Shown here: piece after piece, positions 17,301 through 25,434 of the stretch
Numbering within the stretch: position 1 is the stretch's first letter
Layout of the letters: the number at the start of each line of letters is the position of its first letter
Source of the DNA: JALZCH01 sp036387135
GTDB lineage: Bacteria > Acidobacteriota > Blastocatellia > Pyrinomonadales > Pyrinomonadaceae
Length of the DNA stretch: 64,000 nucleotides
Assembly (NCBI GenBank): GCA_036387135.1
Contig: DASVUH010000016.1
Location: forward strand, 62,001 to 126,000
Direction: 5' to 3'
Notes under the pieces: model-generated
What the model was told of the DNA's origin: nothing
The model's input: only the letters and a program-made list of their open reading frames with translations
Database searches by the model: none
Program-made: the position numbers and the translations under genes

Positions 17301-17331
17301 AAAGCCGGAGACGCGCGTCTCCGGCTTTTTT
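17301..17331. terminator. Intrinsic terminator between convergent genes
   Basis: A perfect 28-base palindrome (AAAGCCGGAGACGC and its complement), followed on the + strand by further T residues. It separates the dockerin/cohesin gene from the leftward mazG gene and could act in both directions. Confidence 0.85.
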
Positions 17332-17387
17332 CGCTGAAATATTGCGTCAAAAATCAGCGCGAGAAATGCGGTTTCGGCGATTGCATT

Positions 17388-17708
17388 TTATTCGTGCTTA
17401 AGATTTTTAAGTTTTCTGCGCTCTTCCAGCTTGGCAACATTTTGTTCGGCGACATCGCCGAGCGAGCAGTTAAATTCGCTGGCAATGCGTGAAACGTACC
17501 ATAAAACATCGCCGATTTCGTCCAAAATCTTTGCCCGCCGCTCGTCGGTTATTTGCCCGTCGTTGCGAATCGCTTTTTTCACCTGCTCGGCGACTTCGCC
17601 CGCTTCTCCGTTTAAACCGAGAGCCAGATAACCGATTGCCGTCAATTCCGGTTCGCGCGGATAAACCGCGAATTTCTCGATTGCCTGCTGATATTCGTCA
17701 AATTTCAT
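17388..17708 (-). CDS. MazG-like nucleotide pyrophosphohydrolase
   Basis: A 106-residue all-helical protein of the MazG/dUTPase-like superfamily, the single-domain type that hydrolyses nucleoside triphosphates to monophosphates and pyrophosphate. The metal-binding pattern is visible: GLNGEAGEVAEQVKK (E-x-x-E) followed by ILDEIGDVLWYV (E-x-x-D). Its start overlaps the stop of argH by 4 bases, so it is the second gene of a leftward argH-mazG operon and is translationally coupled. A house-cleaning role is likely; the substrate cannot be told from sequence. Confidence 0.85.
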   Translation of the reverse strand: MKFDEYQQAIEKFAVYPREPELTAIGYLALGLNGEAGEVAEQVKKAIRNDGQITDERRAKILDEIGDVLWYVSRIASEFNCSLGDVAEQNVAKLEERRKLKNLKHE

Positions 17709-19123
17709 TGCTCATTAATCTCAATTGATTTAATTTGCCATTTTTCGCGCGCTTGTTTCAAAGCCTGTTCTACTTGCAGACGCGAAGTTCCGCCGATCTG
17801 ATTTTTTGAATCGAGCGTCGCTTCGAGCGACAAAGCGTCAAAAACATCGGCTTCGATTTCGCTCGCAAAATTTTTCAATTCGGTTAAATCGAGTTCGTGC
17901 AGCTCGCGGTTTTGCGAAACCGCAAAAAGAACGATTTGCCCGGTTAATTCGTGAGCGGTGCGAAAAGGAACTCCGCGCCGGACGAGATAATCAGCCAATT
18001 CGGTCGCGTTCATAAATCCGGTTTCCGCCGCGCTCCGCATATTTTCGGTTTTTAACGAAACATTTCTGAGAACGATTTCCGTCGCTTCGAGCGCTGCGAA
18101 CGCGGTTTCATACGAGTCGAAAACAGCTTCTTTGTCTTCCTGCAAATCTTTGTTATAAGCGAGAGGCAAGCCTTTAAATAAAGTCAGCAGCGCCGCGTGA
18201 TGCCCGAAAACGCGGGCTGATTTTCCCCGAACAAGCTCCATCGCATCGGGATTTTTCTTTTGAGGCATCAGGCTCGAACCTGAAGCAATCCGGTCGCTTA
18301 ATTCAAAAAAGCCGAATTCGGTTGATGAATAAAGAATCACGTCCTCGGCAAGTCTGGAAAGATGCATTAAAACGAGCGAACAAGCGTGCGTAAAATCGAG
18401 CAAAAAATCGCGGTCGCTGACCGCATCGAGACTGTTGCGGCTTATTTCGGCAAAGCCCAATTCTTTCGCGACCGATTCGCGGTCAACCGGGTAACTCGTC
18501 CCGGCAAGCGCTGCGCTGCCGAGCGGCGAAATGTTTGCGCTCTCCCGCGCGTGAGAAAAACGAATTGAATCGCGCTCGAACATCTCAAAATAAGCCAGAC
18601 ACCAATGTGCAAAAAATACGGGCTGCGCGCGCTGCAAATGCGTGTAACCGGGGAAAACCGCGTCTCCATTCTTCTCAGCCAAATCCAGCAAAGCGTTTTG
18701 CGTTTGATTCAAAACCGCTTGCAGCCGGTCAATCGCCGCCCGCGTCCACAAACGCATTGCCGTCGCAACCTGATCGTTGCGGCTGCGCCCGGTGTGCAGT
18801 TTTCGTCCGGCGTCGCCAACCAATTCGATTAAATTCGCTTCGATAAACGAATGCACGTCTTCGGCGTCGGCAAATTCGTCGAAATATTTCTCGCCGTTTT
18901 CCTCAAAACGCTCCTGCATAATTCGCAAGCCGCGCGAGATTTCGGAAAATTCGTTTTCGCTCAAAACACCCGCGTTCTTTAAACCTCCGGCGTGAGCCAG
19001 ACTTGCTTGAACATCAAACAAAAATAATTTTCTATCGAAGTGAAAAGATTGATTAAACCGCGCGAAAACCTCGTTTGCCGCTTCGGTGAATCTGCCGCCC
19101 CATAATTTTTTTGATTCGCTCAT
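17705..19123 (-). CDS. argH: Argininosuccinate lyase
   Basis: A 472-residue cytoplasmic enzyme that splits argininosuccinate into arginine and fumarate, the last step of arginine synthesis. It opens with KKLWGGRFTEAANEVFARFN as in the family. It contains HTGRSRNDQVATAMRLW and the fumarase/aspartase-superfamily signature GSSLMPQKKNPD, whose Ser is the catalytic residue. Length is normal. It diverges from argR with a 91-base gap holding ARG-box-like palindromes, so repression by ArgR is likely on both sides. mazG follows with a 4-base overlap. Confidence 0.97.
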   Translation of the reverse strand: MSESKKLWGGRFTEAANEVFARFNQSFHFDRKLFLFDVQASLAHAGGLKNAGVLSENEFSEISRGLRIMQERFEENGEKYFDEFADAEDVHSFIEANLIELVGDAGRKLHTGRSRNDQVATAMRLWTRAAIDRLQAVLNQTQNALLDLAEKNGDAVFPGYTHLQRAQPVFFAHWCLAYFEMFERDSIRFSHARESANISPLGSAALAGTSYPVDRESVAKELGFAEISRNSLDAVSDRDFLLDFTHACSLVLMHLSRLAEDVILYSSTEFGFFELSDRIASGSSLMPQKKNPDAMELVRGKSARVFGHHAALLTLFKGLPLAYNKDLQEDKEAVFDSYETAFAALEATEIVLRNVSLKTENMRSAAETGFMNATELADYLVRRGVPFRTAHELTGQIVLFAVSQNRELHELDLTELKNFASEIEADVFDALSLEATLDSKNQIGGTSRLQVEQALKQAREKWQIKSIEINEQ

Positions 19124-19150
19124 TTGACAATAACAACTCAGATTCCTATT

Positions 19151-19190
19151 TTATGCATCTATGCGGAAGTTATGCGAAATATTTGCATAA
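19151..19190. promoter_or_regulatory. Candidate ArgR operator (tandem ARG-box-like palindromes)
   Basis: TTATGCGAAATATTTGCATA (19170-19189, extended by one A) is an imperfect palindrome of TATGC-type half-sites around an AT core. A further TTATGCAT half-site lies at 19151-19158. It sits between argH and argR, where ArgR autoregulation is usual. The half-site differs from the Escherichia TGAAT, so the assignment rests on position and symmetry. Confidence 0.45.
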
Positions 19191-19214
19191 GTCATTTTGG
19201 AAAGCAAGAATTGA

Positions 19215-19631
19215 ATGTACAAAGAAAAGCGGCAGGAAACAATTTTAAATTTGATTCGGGCAAAAAATATCGGGAAACAGGAAGAGTTGACCGAATATTT
19301 GTCTAAAGCCGGTTTCGCCGTCACTCAATCGAGCGTTTCTCGCGATCTTGTTGAGCTGGGGATTATTAAAGCAAACGGCTTTTACGCGCAGCCGCGAGTT
19401 GAAAATAAGAAGAACTTCGGTTTAATCAGTCTTGAAACAGCCGGAGAAAATTTAATTGTCGCAAAGTGCGATTCGGGATTGGCTTCGGCAGTGGCGGTGC
19501 AAATTGACCGTGCGAAAATCCCCGAAATCATCGGCACAATCGCTGGTGACGATACGATTTTTATTGCGGTTAAAGATTTCAGAGAACAGAGAAAAGCGAT
19601 TAAAAACATTTGGGAATTATTTGAAAGCTAA
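19215..19631 (+). CDS. argR: Arginine repressor ArgR
   Basis: A 138-residue transcription factor that hexamerises with arginine as co-repressor and binds ARG boxes. The N-terminal winged helix (about 1-70) includes GFAVTQSSVSRDLVELGIIK, the family DNA-recognition motif. The C-terminal domain (about 75-138) has the GTIAGDDTIFIAV segment that binds arginine. It diverges from argH, and its stop overlaps the argG start (TAATG). It presumably controls argH and the argR-argG operon through the palindromes at 19151-19190. Confidence 0.95.
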   Translation: MYKEKRQETILNLIRAKNIGKQEELTEYLSKAGFAVTQSSVSRDLVELGIIKANGFYAQPRVENKKNFGLISLETAGENLIVAKCDSGLASAVAVQIDRAKIPEIIGTIAGDDTIFIAVKDFREQRKAIKNIWELFES

Positions 19632-20830
19632 TGGAAAAGAAGATTAACAAAGTTATTTTGGCATATTCGGGCGGGCTTGATACGTCAGCAATGCTGCTGT
19701 GGCTCAAGGAAAAATACGATTGCGAAGTCGTTTGCTTTTGCGCCGATGTCGGACAGGGCGAAGAGTTAACTGGTTTGGAGGAAAAGGCGAAGGCAACGGG
19801 GGCAAGCAAACTTTATGTGGAAGATTTGCGCGAAGAATTTGTCCGCGATTATGTCTGGACAGCAGTTAAAGCCAACGCGCTTTATGAAGGCGTTTATCTT
19901 TTGGGGACTTCGCTGGCGCGTCCCGTGATAGCCAAAAAGCAAATCGAGATTGCAAATAAAGAAGGGGCTGACGCCGTGGCTCACGGCGCGACCGGCAAAG
20001 GCAACGACCAAGTGCGATTTGAATTGACTTATTACGCTTTGAAGCCTGATGTAAAGGTGATTGCGCCGTGGCGACATTGGGAATTTAAAGGGCGCGCCGA
20101 TTTGATTGCGTATTGCGCGGAAAAGGGAATTCCGGTCACGGCGACAGCAGAAAAGCCTTATTCCACTGACAGAAACTTGATGCATATTTCCTATGAAGGC
20201 GGCATTTTGGAAGACCCTTGGGCTGCGCCGCCGGAAGACATTTTTCTATTGACCAAATCGCCGGAAAACGCCAAAGACAAAGCGGAAGAAATCATTCTAA
20301 CGTTTGAAAAAGGCGAGCCTGTGGCGATTAACGGCGAGACATACGGCGCGGTTGATCTGCTTTCGACTTTGAATTTTATCGGAGGCTGTCACGGCATCGG
20401 GCGCGTTGATCTGGTTGAAAATCGCTTTGTCGGGATGAAATCGCGCGGAGTTTACGAAACGCCCGGCGTCACAATTTTGCAGACGGCGCACCGCGCGCTC
20501 GAATCAATCACGCTTGATCGGGAAGTCGGACGCCTGCGCGATTCGCTTTCAACCAAGTTTGCCGAATCAATTTATTACGGCTTCTGGTTTGCGCCTGAGT
20601 TTGAAATTTTGCGTTCGATGATTGACGAAACGCAGAAAACGGTTTCGGGCGACGTGCGCTTGAAGCTCTACAAAGGCAACGTCACCGTGACGGGCAGACG
20701 CTCGCCATATTCGCTCTACAAAGAGCGCATCGTCACTTTTGAAGACGACGCGGGCGCTTACGACCAGCACGACGCCGAAGGTTTTATTAAGTTGCAAGCA
20801 TTGCGTTTGCGTTTGCAGAAGTTCGATTGA
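19631..20830 (+). CDS. argG: Argininosuccinate synthase
   Basis: A 399-residue cytoplasmic enzyme joining citrulline and aspartate with ATP to give argininosuccinate. The N-terminal ATP-pyrophosphatase motif AYSGGLDTSAML (about 10-21) is present, as are HGATGKGNDQVRFEL and the C-terminal synthase signature regions (SPYSLYKERIVTFE). Length is that of the family. Its start overlaps the argR stop by one base, and the next gene starts 11 bases after its stop. Confidence 0.97.
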   Translation: MEKKINKVILAYSGGLDTSAMLLWLKEKYDCEVVCFCADVGQGEELTGLEEKAKATGASKLYVEDLREEFVRDYVWTAVKANALYEGVYLLGTSLARPVIAKKQIEIANKEGADAVAHGATGKGNDQVRFELTYYALKPDVKVIAPWRHWEFKGRADLIAYCAEKGIPVTATAEKPYSTDRNLMHISYEGGILEDPWAAPPEDIFLLTKSPENAKDKAEEIILTFEKGEPVAINGETYGAVDLLSTLNFIGGCHGIGRVDLVENRFVGMKSRGVYETPGVTILQTAHRALESITLDREVGRLRDSLSTKFAESIYYGFWFAPEFEILRSMIDETQKTVSGDVRLKLYKGNVTVTGRRSPYSLYKERIVTFEDDAGAYDQHDAEGFIKLQALRLRLQKFD

Positions 20831-20841
20831 GGTTTGAAGAA

Positions 20842-21885
20842 ATGATTATTCAAGAAGTTGACAAAATCGGTTCAGCAGCTTCGTTGCTAAGATTAACGAA
20901 AAAAGTGGCGATTGTTAAAGATTTGAGCGAGCCGCGAGTTGGTGATGTGGTTGTCGTGCGCGCTTTGAGCGAAAGCGTGACTTACGGCAATCTTGAACTG
21001 CCTTCGGGACGCCTTGCGAAAATCAACCGCAACGACGTTTTGCTCGGCGTGCTGGGCAAACGCCGCGCGCTCAAAGGTTTTGTCGGCGACGTTCCCGAAT
21101 CCGTCAAAGCGGGCGACAAACTGCATCTCTTGAATATGGGCGGCGTGATCGGGATTTGCAAAGGTCATCATTCTTCGCTCTCGGACGCGATTGAGGTCGA
21201 AGTTTTGGGTGTCGCCTGCGACGAAATCGGAACGGTTTTGAACATCGCCGACAACGCTTTGCAACCGACCGAATTTCTCGAAAAAAGCGCGCCCGTCGTG
21301 ATTGTCGCCGGAACTTGTATGAATTCGGGCAAAACCGTCGCCGCGACAGAGATTATCAAACAAGCGGCGCACGCCGGATTAAAAGTTGCGGGCGCGAAAA
21401 TGTCGGGCGTGGCTTGTTTGCGCGACACGCTGAATATGCAGGATCACGGCGCGATTGCGACGGCGAGCTTTTTAGATTGCGGTTTGCCTTCGACGGTTGA
21501 CGCGGGCGATTTATCGCCCGTAGCCAAAGCGATTTTGAATCATTTGAATTCATTTGAACCTGATTTAATCGTAGTCGAACTCGGCGACGGAATTGTCGGC
21601 GGCTATGCGGTTGATTCGGTTTTGCAGGACGCGGAAATCAAAGCGGCGACTTCCGCCTTTGTCTTTTGCGCGTCGGATTACGTCGGCGTTATCGGCGGCA
21701 TTCAGGTTTTAAAAAATCTGGGAATCGAAATTGACGTGATCGCCGGTTCGGTCACCGATTCGCAAATGGGCGAAGATTTTGTGCAAAACCAATTCGGCAT
21801 CAACGCCGGAAATGCGCGAAGAAACGGTTTGCGCTTGTTTGAATTGATAAATTTTGCGAAGCGCGAAGAAATGGTTTTTGCTTGA
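20842..21885 (+). CDS. P-loop NTPase-like protein in the arginine operon, function unknown
   Basis: A 347-residue protein not assigned to a named family. The start at 20842 is preferred because GAGGT stands 8 bases upstream; a TTG at 20827 that overlaps the argG stop is also possible. The N-terminal half (to about 140) is beta-rich with GLPSGRLAKI- and LGVLGKRRALKGF-like segments. The C-terminal half is a P-loop fold with Walker A GTCMNSGKT (157-165) and acidic VVELGDGIVGGYAV, reminiscent of BioD/MobB/DUF1611-type proteins. No membrane segment is seen. Tight packing between argG and a GNAT gene implies co-expression with arginine synthesis. A nucleotide-driven ligase or transport role is a guess. 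Confidence 0.65.
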   Translation: MIIQEVDKIGSAASLLRLTKKVAIVKDLSEPRVGDVVVVRALSESVTYGNLELPSGRLAKINRNDVLLGVLGKRRALKGFVGDVPESVKAGDKLHLLNMGGVIGICKGHHSSLSDAIEVEVLGVACDEIGTVLNIADNALQPTEFLEKSAPVVIVAGTCMNSGKTVAATEIIKQAAHAGLKVAGAKMSGVACLRDTLNMQDHGAIATASFLDCGLPSTVDAGDLSPVAKAILNHLNSFEPDLIVVELGDGIVGGYAVDSVLQDAEIKAATSAFVFCASDYVGVIGGIQVLKNLGIEIDVIAGSVTDSQMGEDFVQNQFGINAGNARRNGLRLFELINFAKREEMVFA

Positions 21886-21886
21886 A

Positions 21887-22390
21887 ATGATTGTGATTCG
21901 GGAATTACAGGAAAAAGATATTTTACCGGTTGCCGAAGCATTTGATTCAATCGGATGGAATAAACCTGTTTCGCAATATCAAAGATATTTAGCCGAACAA
22001 ACAGAAGGCGCGCGGAAAATCCTTCTGGCTTTTGAAAACAATAATTTTGTTGGCTATCTGACGATTCTATGGGAATCGGATTACCCGCCTTTTAAAGCGG
22101 AAAACATTCCTGAGATAAATGATTTTAATGTTTTACCGAAAGCCAGAAGAAAAGGCGTCGGGACAAAATTAATGGACGAAGCCGAACAAATTGTTTCCGA
22201 GAGTTCGGAAATCGTCGGCATCGGCGTCGGTTTAGAAGCGGATTACGGCGCGGCTCAAAGGCTTTACGTATTGCGCGGCTACGTTCCCGACGGCAAAGGA
22301 ATCGTCTGGCAAAACCGCTTTCCGAAATATGGCGAACGGGTTACGGTTGACGATGATTTGAATTTATACTTTAAGAAAAAATTAAGATGA
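21887..22390 (+). CDS. GNAT-family N-acetyltransferase
   Basis: A 167-residue acetyltransferase. The ATG at 21887 begins the conserved MIVIRELQEKDI start one base after the previous stop codon; an upstream in-frame start would overlap that gene. The acetyl-CoA site is visible: NDFNVLPKARRKGVGTKLMDEA (beta4 and the R-x-x-G-x-G loop), then YGAAQRLYVLRGYVPDG at the C-terminal end. It overlaps argC by 4 bases (ATGA). Because no argA or argJ is seen nearby, it might acetylate glutamate, but its sequence looks like a general small GNAT enzyme rather than an ArgA type. Confidence 0.85.
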   Translation: MIVIRELQEKDILPVAEAFDSIGWNKPVSQYQRYLAEQTEGARKILLAFENNNFVGYLTILWESDYPPFKAENIPEINDFNVLPKARRKGVGTKLMDEAEQIVSESSEIVGIGVGLEADYGAAQRLYVLRGYVPDGKGIVWQNRFPKYGERVTVDDDLNLYFKKKLR

Positions 22391-23415
22391 CCGGGAAAAT
22401 AAAAATTGCAATCTTCGGCGGTTCAGGTTACGGCGGCGCTGAGCTTTTGCGCATTCTGCTGTTTCATCCGAACGCCGAAATCATTTTAGTAACTGCAAAC
22501 GAACATGTCGGAAAAGCTGTCGGCGAAGTGCATAAAAATCTGTTCGGTTTGACGAATTTGCGGTTTGAAAAATCGCCGGAAGATTTGTCCAATCTCAAAA
22601 ATATTGATGTCGCCTTTTTCGCGTTGCCGCACGGACAGGCTTTGAATCTGATTCCGCAGCTACCCGAAAACGTCAAAGCGATTGATCTTTCGGGGGATTT
22701 TCGTTTGAGCGACGGCGATGCTTTTCGGCAATTTTACAAGCTCGAAAAATCGGCTCGTCAAAGCGATTTCGTTTACGGATTGACGGAAACAAACCGCGAA
22801 GCAATCAAAACGGCAAATTATATTGCCAATCCGGGTTGTTTTGCGACCGCGACTTTGCTCGGTTTAGCGCCGCTTGTTTCCAATCTGTTGATTTCAGGGC
22901 GCGTTATTGTTGACGCGAAAACCGGTTCGTCCGGTTCGGGCGCAAAAGCGGCGGCTAACACACACCATCCACAGCGCGCAAATTCGTTTTACGCCTACAA
23001 GCCTTTCGCGCATCAGCACGTTCCCGAAATCGAACAATGCCTGAAATCAGTCGGCGATTTTACGAGCGAGCTGGTTTTTATGACGCACAGCCTTCCGGTT
23101 GCGCGCGGCATTTTCGCTTCGATTTATGTTGAATTAAAAAAGGAAATGACGGCGGAAAATCTGCGTGAGGTTTATGCGGAGTTTTACCGGGATTCTTTTT
23201 TCGTCCGATTGTTGGACGGCTCGCCCGATATAAATTGGGTGAAAACGACGAATTTCTGCGATTTGGGATTTGCGGCGAAAGGCAAATCGGCGGTAATTTT
23301 CTCGGCGATTGACAATCTCGTCAAAGGCGCGGCGGGGCAAGCCGTTCAAAATATGAATTTAATGTTCGGTTTGGATGAGAAAACGGCTTTGATTTTCACG
23401 GGCAGCAATCCGTAA
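22387..23415 (+). CDS. argC: N-acetyl-gamma-glutamyl-phosphate reductase
   Basis: A 342-residue NADPH enzyme reducing N-acetylglutamyl phosphate to the semialdehyde, the third step of acetylated arginine synthesis. It has the N-terminal dinucleotide-binding motif IFGGSGYGGAELLRIL, catalytic Cys151 in the signature ANPGCFATA, and the substrate-binding SGSGAKAAANTHHPQR region. Its start overlaps the GNAT gene by 4 bases. The pathway partner argD lies one gene downstream and argB 11 kb away. Confidence 0.97.
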   Translation: MTGKIKIAIFGGSGYGGAELLRILLFHPNAEIILVTANEHVGKAVGEVHKNLFGLTNLRFEKSPEDLSNLKNIDVAFFALPHGQALNLIPQLPENVKAIDLSGDFRLSDGDAFRQFYKLEKSARQSDFVYGLTETNREAIKTANYIANPGCFATATLLGLAPLVSNLLISGRVIVDAKTGSSGSGAKAAANTHHPQRANSFYAYKPFAHQHVPEIEQCLKSVGDFTSELVFMTHSLPVARGIFASIYVELKKEMTAENLREVYAEFYRDSFFVRLLDGSPDINWVKTTNFCDLGFAAKGKSAVIFSAIDNLVKGAAGQAVQNMNLMFGLDEKTALIFTGSNP

Positions 23416-23422
23416 AAAAGCT

Positions 23423-24112
23423 ATGAAAAGACTGTTTTTCAGCTTGATTTTGCTCGTTGTTTTGTCGTTCGCGACGGCTGCGCAGGAATCTTATAACCGC
23501 GCCGATTTGTGGGAAAAAGAAATTGCCGCGTTTGCCGCAGCCGACAAAAAAGAATTTCCGAAAACCGGAGGAGTTTTGTTTGTCGGCAGTTCGAGCATTC
23601 GCGGCTGGAAAACGGTTCAAGCCGATTTCGCCGAATTTCAGGTTTTGAATCGCGGTTTCGGCGGCTCGCATCTCGAAGACATAAATCATTATTTCGCGGA
23701 AATCGTTTTGCCTTACAAACCGAAACTGATTGTTTTATACGCGGGCGAAAACGACATTACGGCAGGCAAAACAATCGAGCGAGTCGTTGCCGATTACAAG
23801 AAATTTGTCTCGTTAGTTCGGGAAAAATTGCCGAAATCCCGGTTGATTTTCATCTCGCTCAAGCCGAGTCCCGCGCGTTGGGAACAAAGAGAAAAATTTC
23901 AACTTGCGAACAATTTGATAAAAGCCGAAACGGAAAAAGACAAACGCCAAAGGTTTGTTGATGTTTGGCAGCCGATGCTTGACGAGCGAGGCGAGCCGAA
24001 ACCGGGGATTTTTCAGGTCGACAAACTGCATATGAACGCCGAAGGCTACAAAATCTGGCGCGCGAGTTTGACGCCGCATATTAAAAAGGGAATTAAAGGG
24101 AATTTTCGATGA
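23423..24112 (+). CDS. Secreted SGNH/GDSL-type hydrolase
   Basis: A 229-residue esterase-fold protein with a signal peptide (about 1-20, ending SFATAAQ). All SGNH blocks are visible: FVGSSSIRGW (block I Ser, about 56-58), NRGFGGSHLEDI (block II Gly), LYAGENDITAG (block III Asn), and VDKLHMNAEGY (block V Asp and His). It resembles acylhydrolases that act on lipids or on acetylated sugars; the substrate is unknown. An exported hydrolase inside an arginine operon is unexpected, yet it starts 7 bases after argC and overlaps argD by 4 bases. Confidence 0.88.
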   Translation: MKRLFFSLILLVVLSFATAAQESYNRADLWEKEIAAFAAADKKEFPKTGGVLFVGSSSIRGWKTVQADFAEFQVLNRGFGGSHLEDINHYFAEIVLPYKPKLIVLYAGENDITAGKTIERVVADYKKFVSLVREKLPKSRLIFISLKPSPARWEQREKFQLANNLIKAETEKDKRQRFVDVWQPMLDERGEPKPGIFQVDKLHMNAEGYKIWRASLTPHIKKGIKGNFR

Positions 24113-25302
24113 TTGCTGTTTCAGAAAAAACTAATTTTGCCGACATCGCGGCGAGCGAAGAACAATTTCAGCTTGCGACTTACGCCAAAATGAACATTGC
24201 CGTCGAGCGCGGCGAAGGAGCCTGGATTTATACCGGCGAGGGCGAAAAATATCTCGATTTATACGGCGGTCACGCTGTTTGCGCGACCGGGCATTGCCAT
24301 CCGAATGTCGTCAGAGCCTTGCGGGAGCAAAGCGAAAAATTATTGTTTTATTCAAATCTGGTTTATTCCGAGATTCGCGCGCGAGCCGCCGAAAAGCTCG
24401 TTTCCATTGCGCCGGAATCTTTGACGAAAGCGTTTTTCTGCAATTCCGGGACTGAAGCCAACGAAAACGCGATGCGAATGGCGCGCTTTGCCACCGGACG
24501 CGAAAAGATCATCACTTTTTCAGGCGGTTTTCACGGACGCACGGCTGACTCGATTTCCGCTACTTTTTTGGGCAAATATCGCGAAATCGGCAAACCGAAT
24601 GTTCCCGGTCACATTTCCGCCGAATTCGGCGATTTAGAATCGGTGCGCGTTGCGGCTGACGAAACGGTTGCGGCGATTATGCTCGAACCGATTCAGTCAA
24701 TGGCTGGCGTGACGGAAGCCGCGCCTGAATTTTTCAAAGGTTTGCGCGAAATTTGCGACGAGCGCGGGATTTGTTTGATTTTTGACGAAGTTCAAACAGG
24801 CGTCGGGCGCACGGGAAACTGGTTTTTCGCAGGTTCGGAATGGGCTGGCGGCGTTGTACCGGATATTATCACGCTGGCGAAATCTCTCGGCAGCGGTGTT
24901 CCGGTCGGAGGGTGTTTGGTGAATGAAAAAATATCGGCAAAAATCAAAACGAACGATTTGGGCACGACTTTTGGGGGCGGAATGTTAGCGATGGCTGCTG
25001 TTTTGGCGACTTTGGAAGCAATCGAGCAGGACGGAATGCTCGAAAACGCTCGAAATGTGGAGAATTATTTGCGCGAACGTGTTCAAGAAATTCCAAATGC
25101 GGTCGGTTTGCGCGGAAAAGGCTGTTTGCTCGGAATCGAATTTGCCGAAGATGCTAAAAACGTTCATGCTCGATTGCTCGAAAAGAAAATCATTACAGGG
25201 ACTTCGAGCGACGCGCGAGTTTTGCGTCTTCTGCCGCCTTTGTGCGTCGGAATTGCCGAGATGGAATTGCTGGTTAGTGCGCTGTCGGAAATTAACAAAT
25301 AA
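24109..25302 (+). CDS. argD: Acetylornithine transaminase
   Basis: A 397-residue PLP enzyme of class-III aminotransferases converting N-acetylglutamate semialdehyde to N-acetylornithine with glutamate. Visible: YLDLYGGHAVCATGH near the start, FCNSGTEANENAMRMAR, IFDEVQTGVGRTG and ITLAKSLGSGVPVGG with the PLP Lys258. It starts on a 4-base overlap with the SGNH gene. Downstream lies a heptamer-repeat hairpin (25311-25379) and then proB. An ornithine or succinyl-ornithine transaminase activity would look alike; context favours ArgD. Confidence 0.95.
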   Translation: MIAVSEKTNFADIAASEEQFQLATYAKMNIAVERGEGAWIYTGEGEKYLDLYGGHAVCATGHCHPNVVRALREQSEKLLFYSNLVYSEIRARAAEKLVSIAPESLTKAFFCNSGTEANENAMRMARFATGREKIITFSGGFHGRTADSISATFLGKYREIGKPNVPGHISAEFGDLESVRVAADETVAAIMLEPIQSMAGVTEAAPEFFKGLREICDERGICLIFDEVQTGVGRTGNWFFAGSEWAGGVVPDIITLAKSLGSGVPVGGCLVNEKISAKIKTNDLGTTFGGGMLAMAAVLATLEAIEQDGMLENARNVENYLRERVQEIPNAVGLRGKGCLLGIEFAEDAKNVHARLLEKKIITGTSSDARVLRLLPPLCVGIAEMELLVSALSEINK

Positions 25303-25310
25303 AAACTGTG

Positions 25311-25379
25311 AACTATCAACTGTAAACTATCAACTATTCTGCAATACAGTGAATAGTTGATAGTTTACAGTTGATAGTT
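25311..25379. repeat. Heptanucleotide-repeat hairpin between argD and proB
   Basis: The left arm is four heptamers (AACTATC, AACTGTA, AACTATC, AACTATT) plus C. The right arm is its exact 29-base reverse complement, with an 11-base loop between. It starts 8 bases after argD and ends 55 bases before proB. The same heptamer architecture, with other words, recurs at 36650, 51907 and 52640. It may act as a terminator or mRNA-processing hairpin. Confidence 0.85.
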
Positions 25380-25434
25380 TTAACTCTTCTATAATTTTGT
25401 TGATTGGCTTAAATGCTTCGTACTCTTTAAATTA

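Noticed and set aside
25311..25379. Possible CRISPR-type repeats
   Set aside because: The period is 7 bases with inverted halves, with no spacers and no cas genes.
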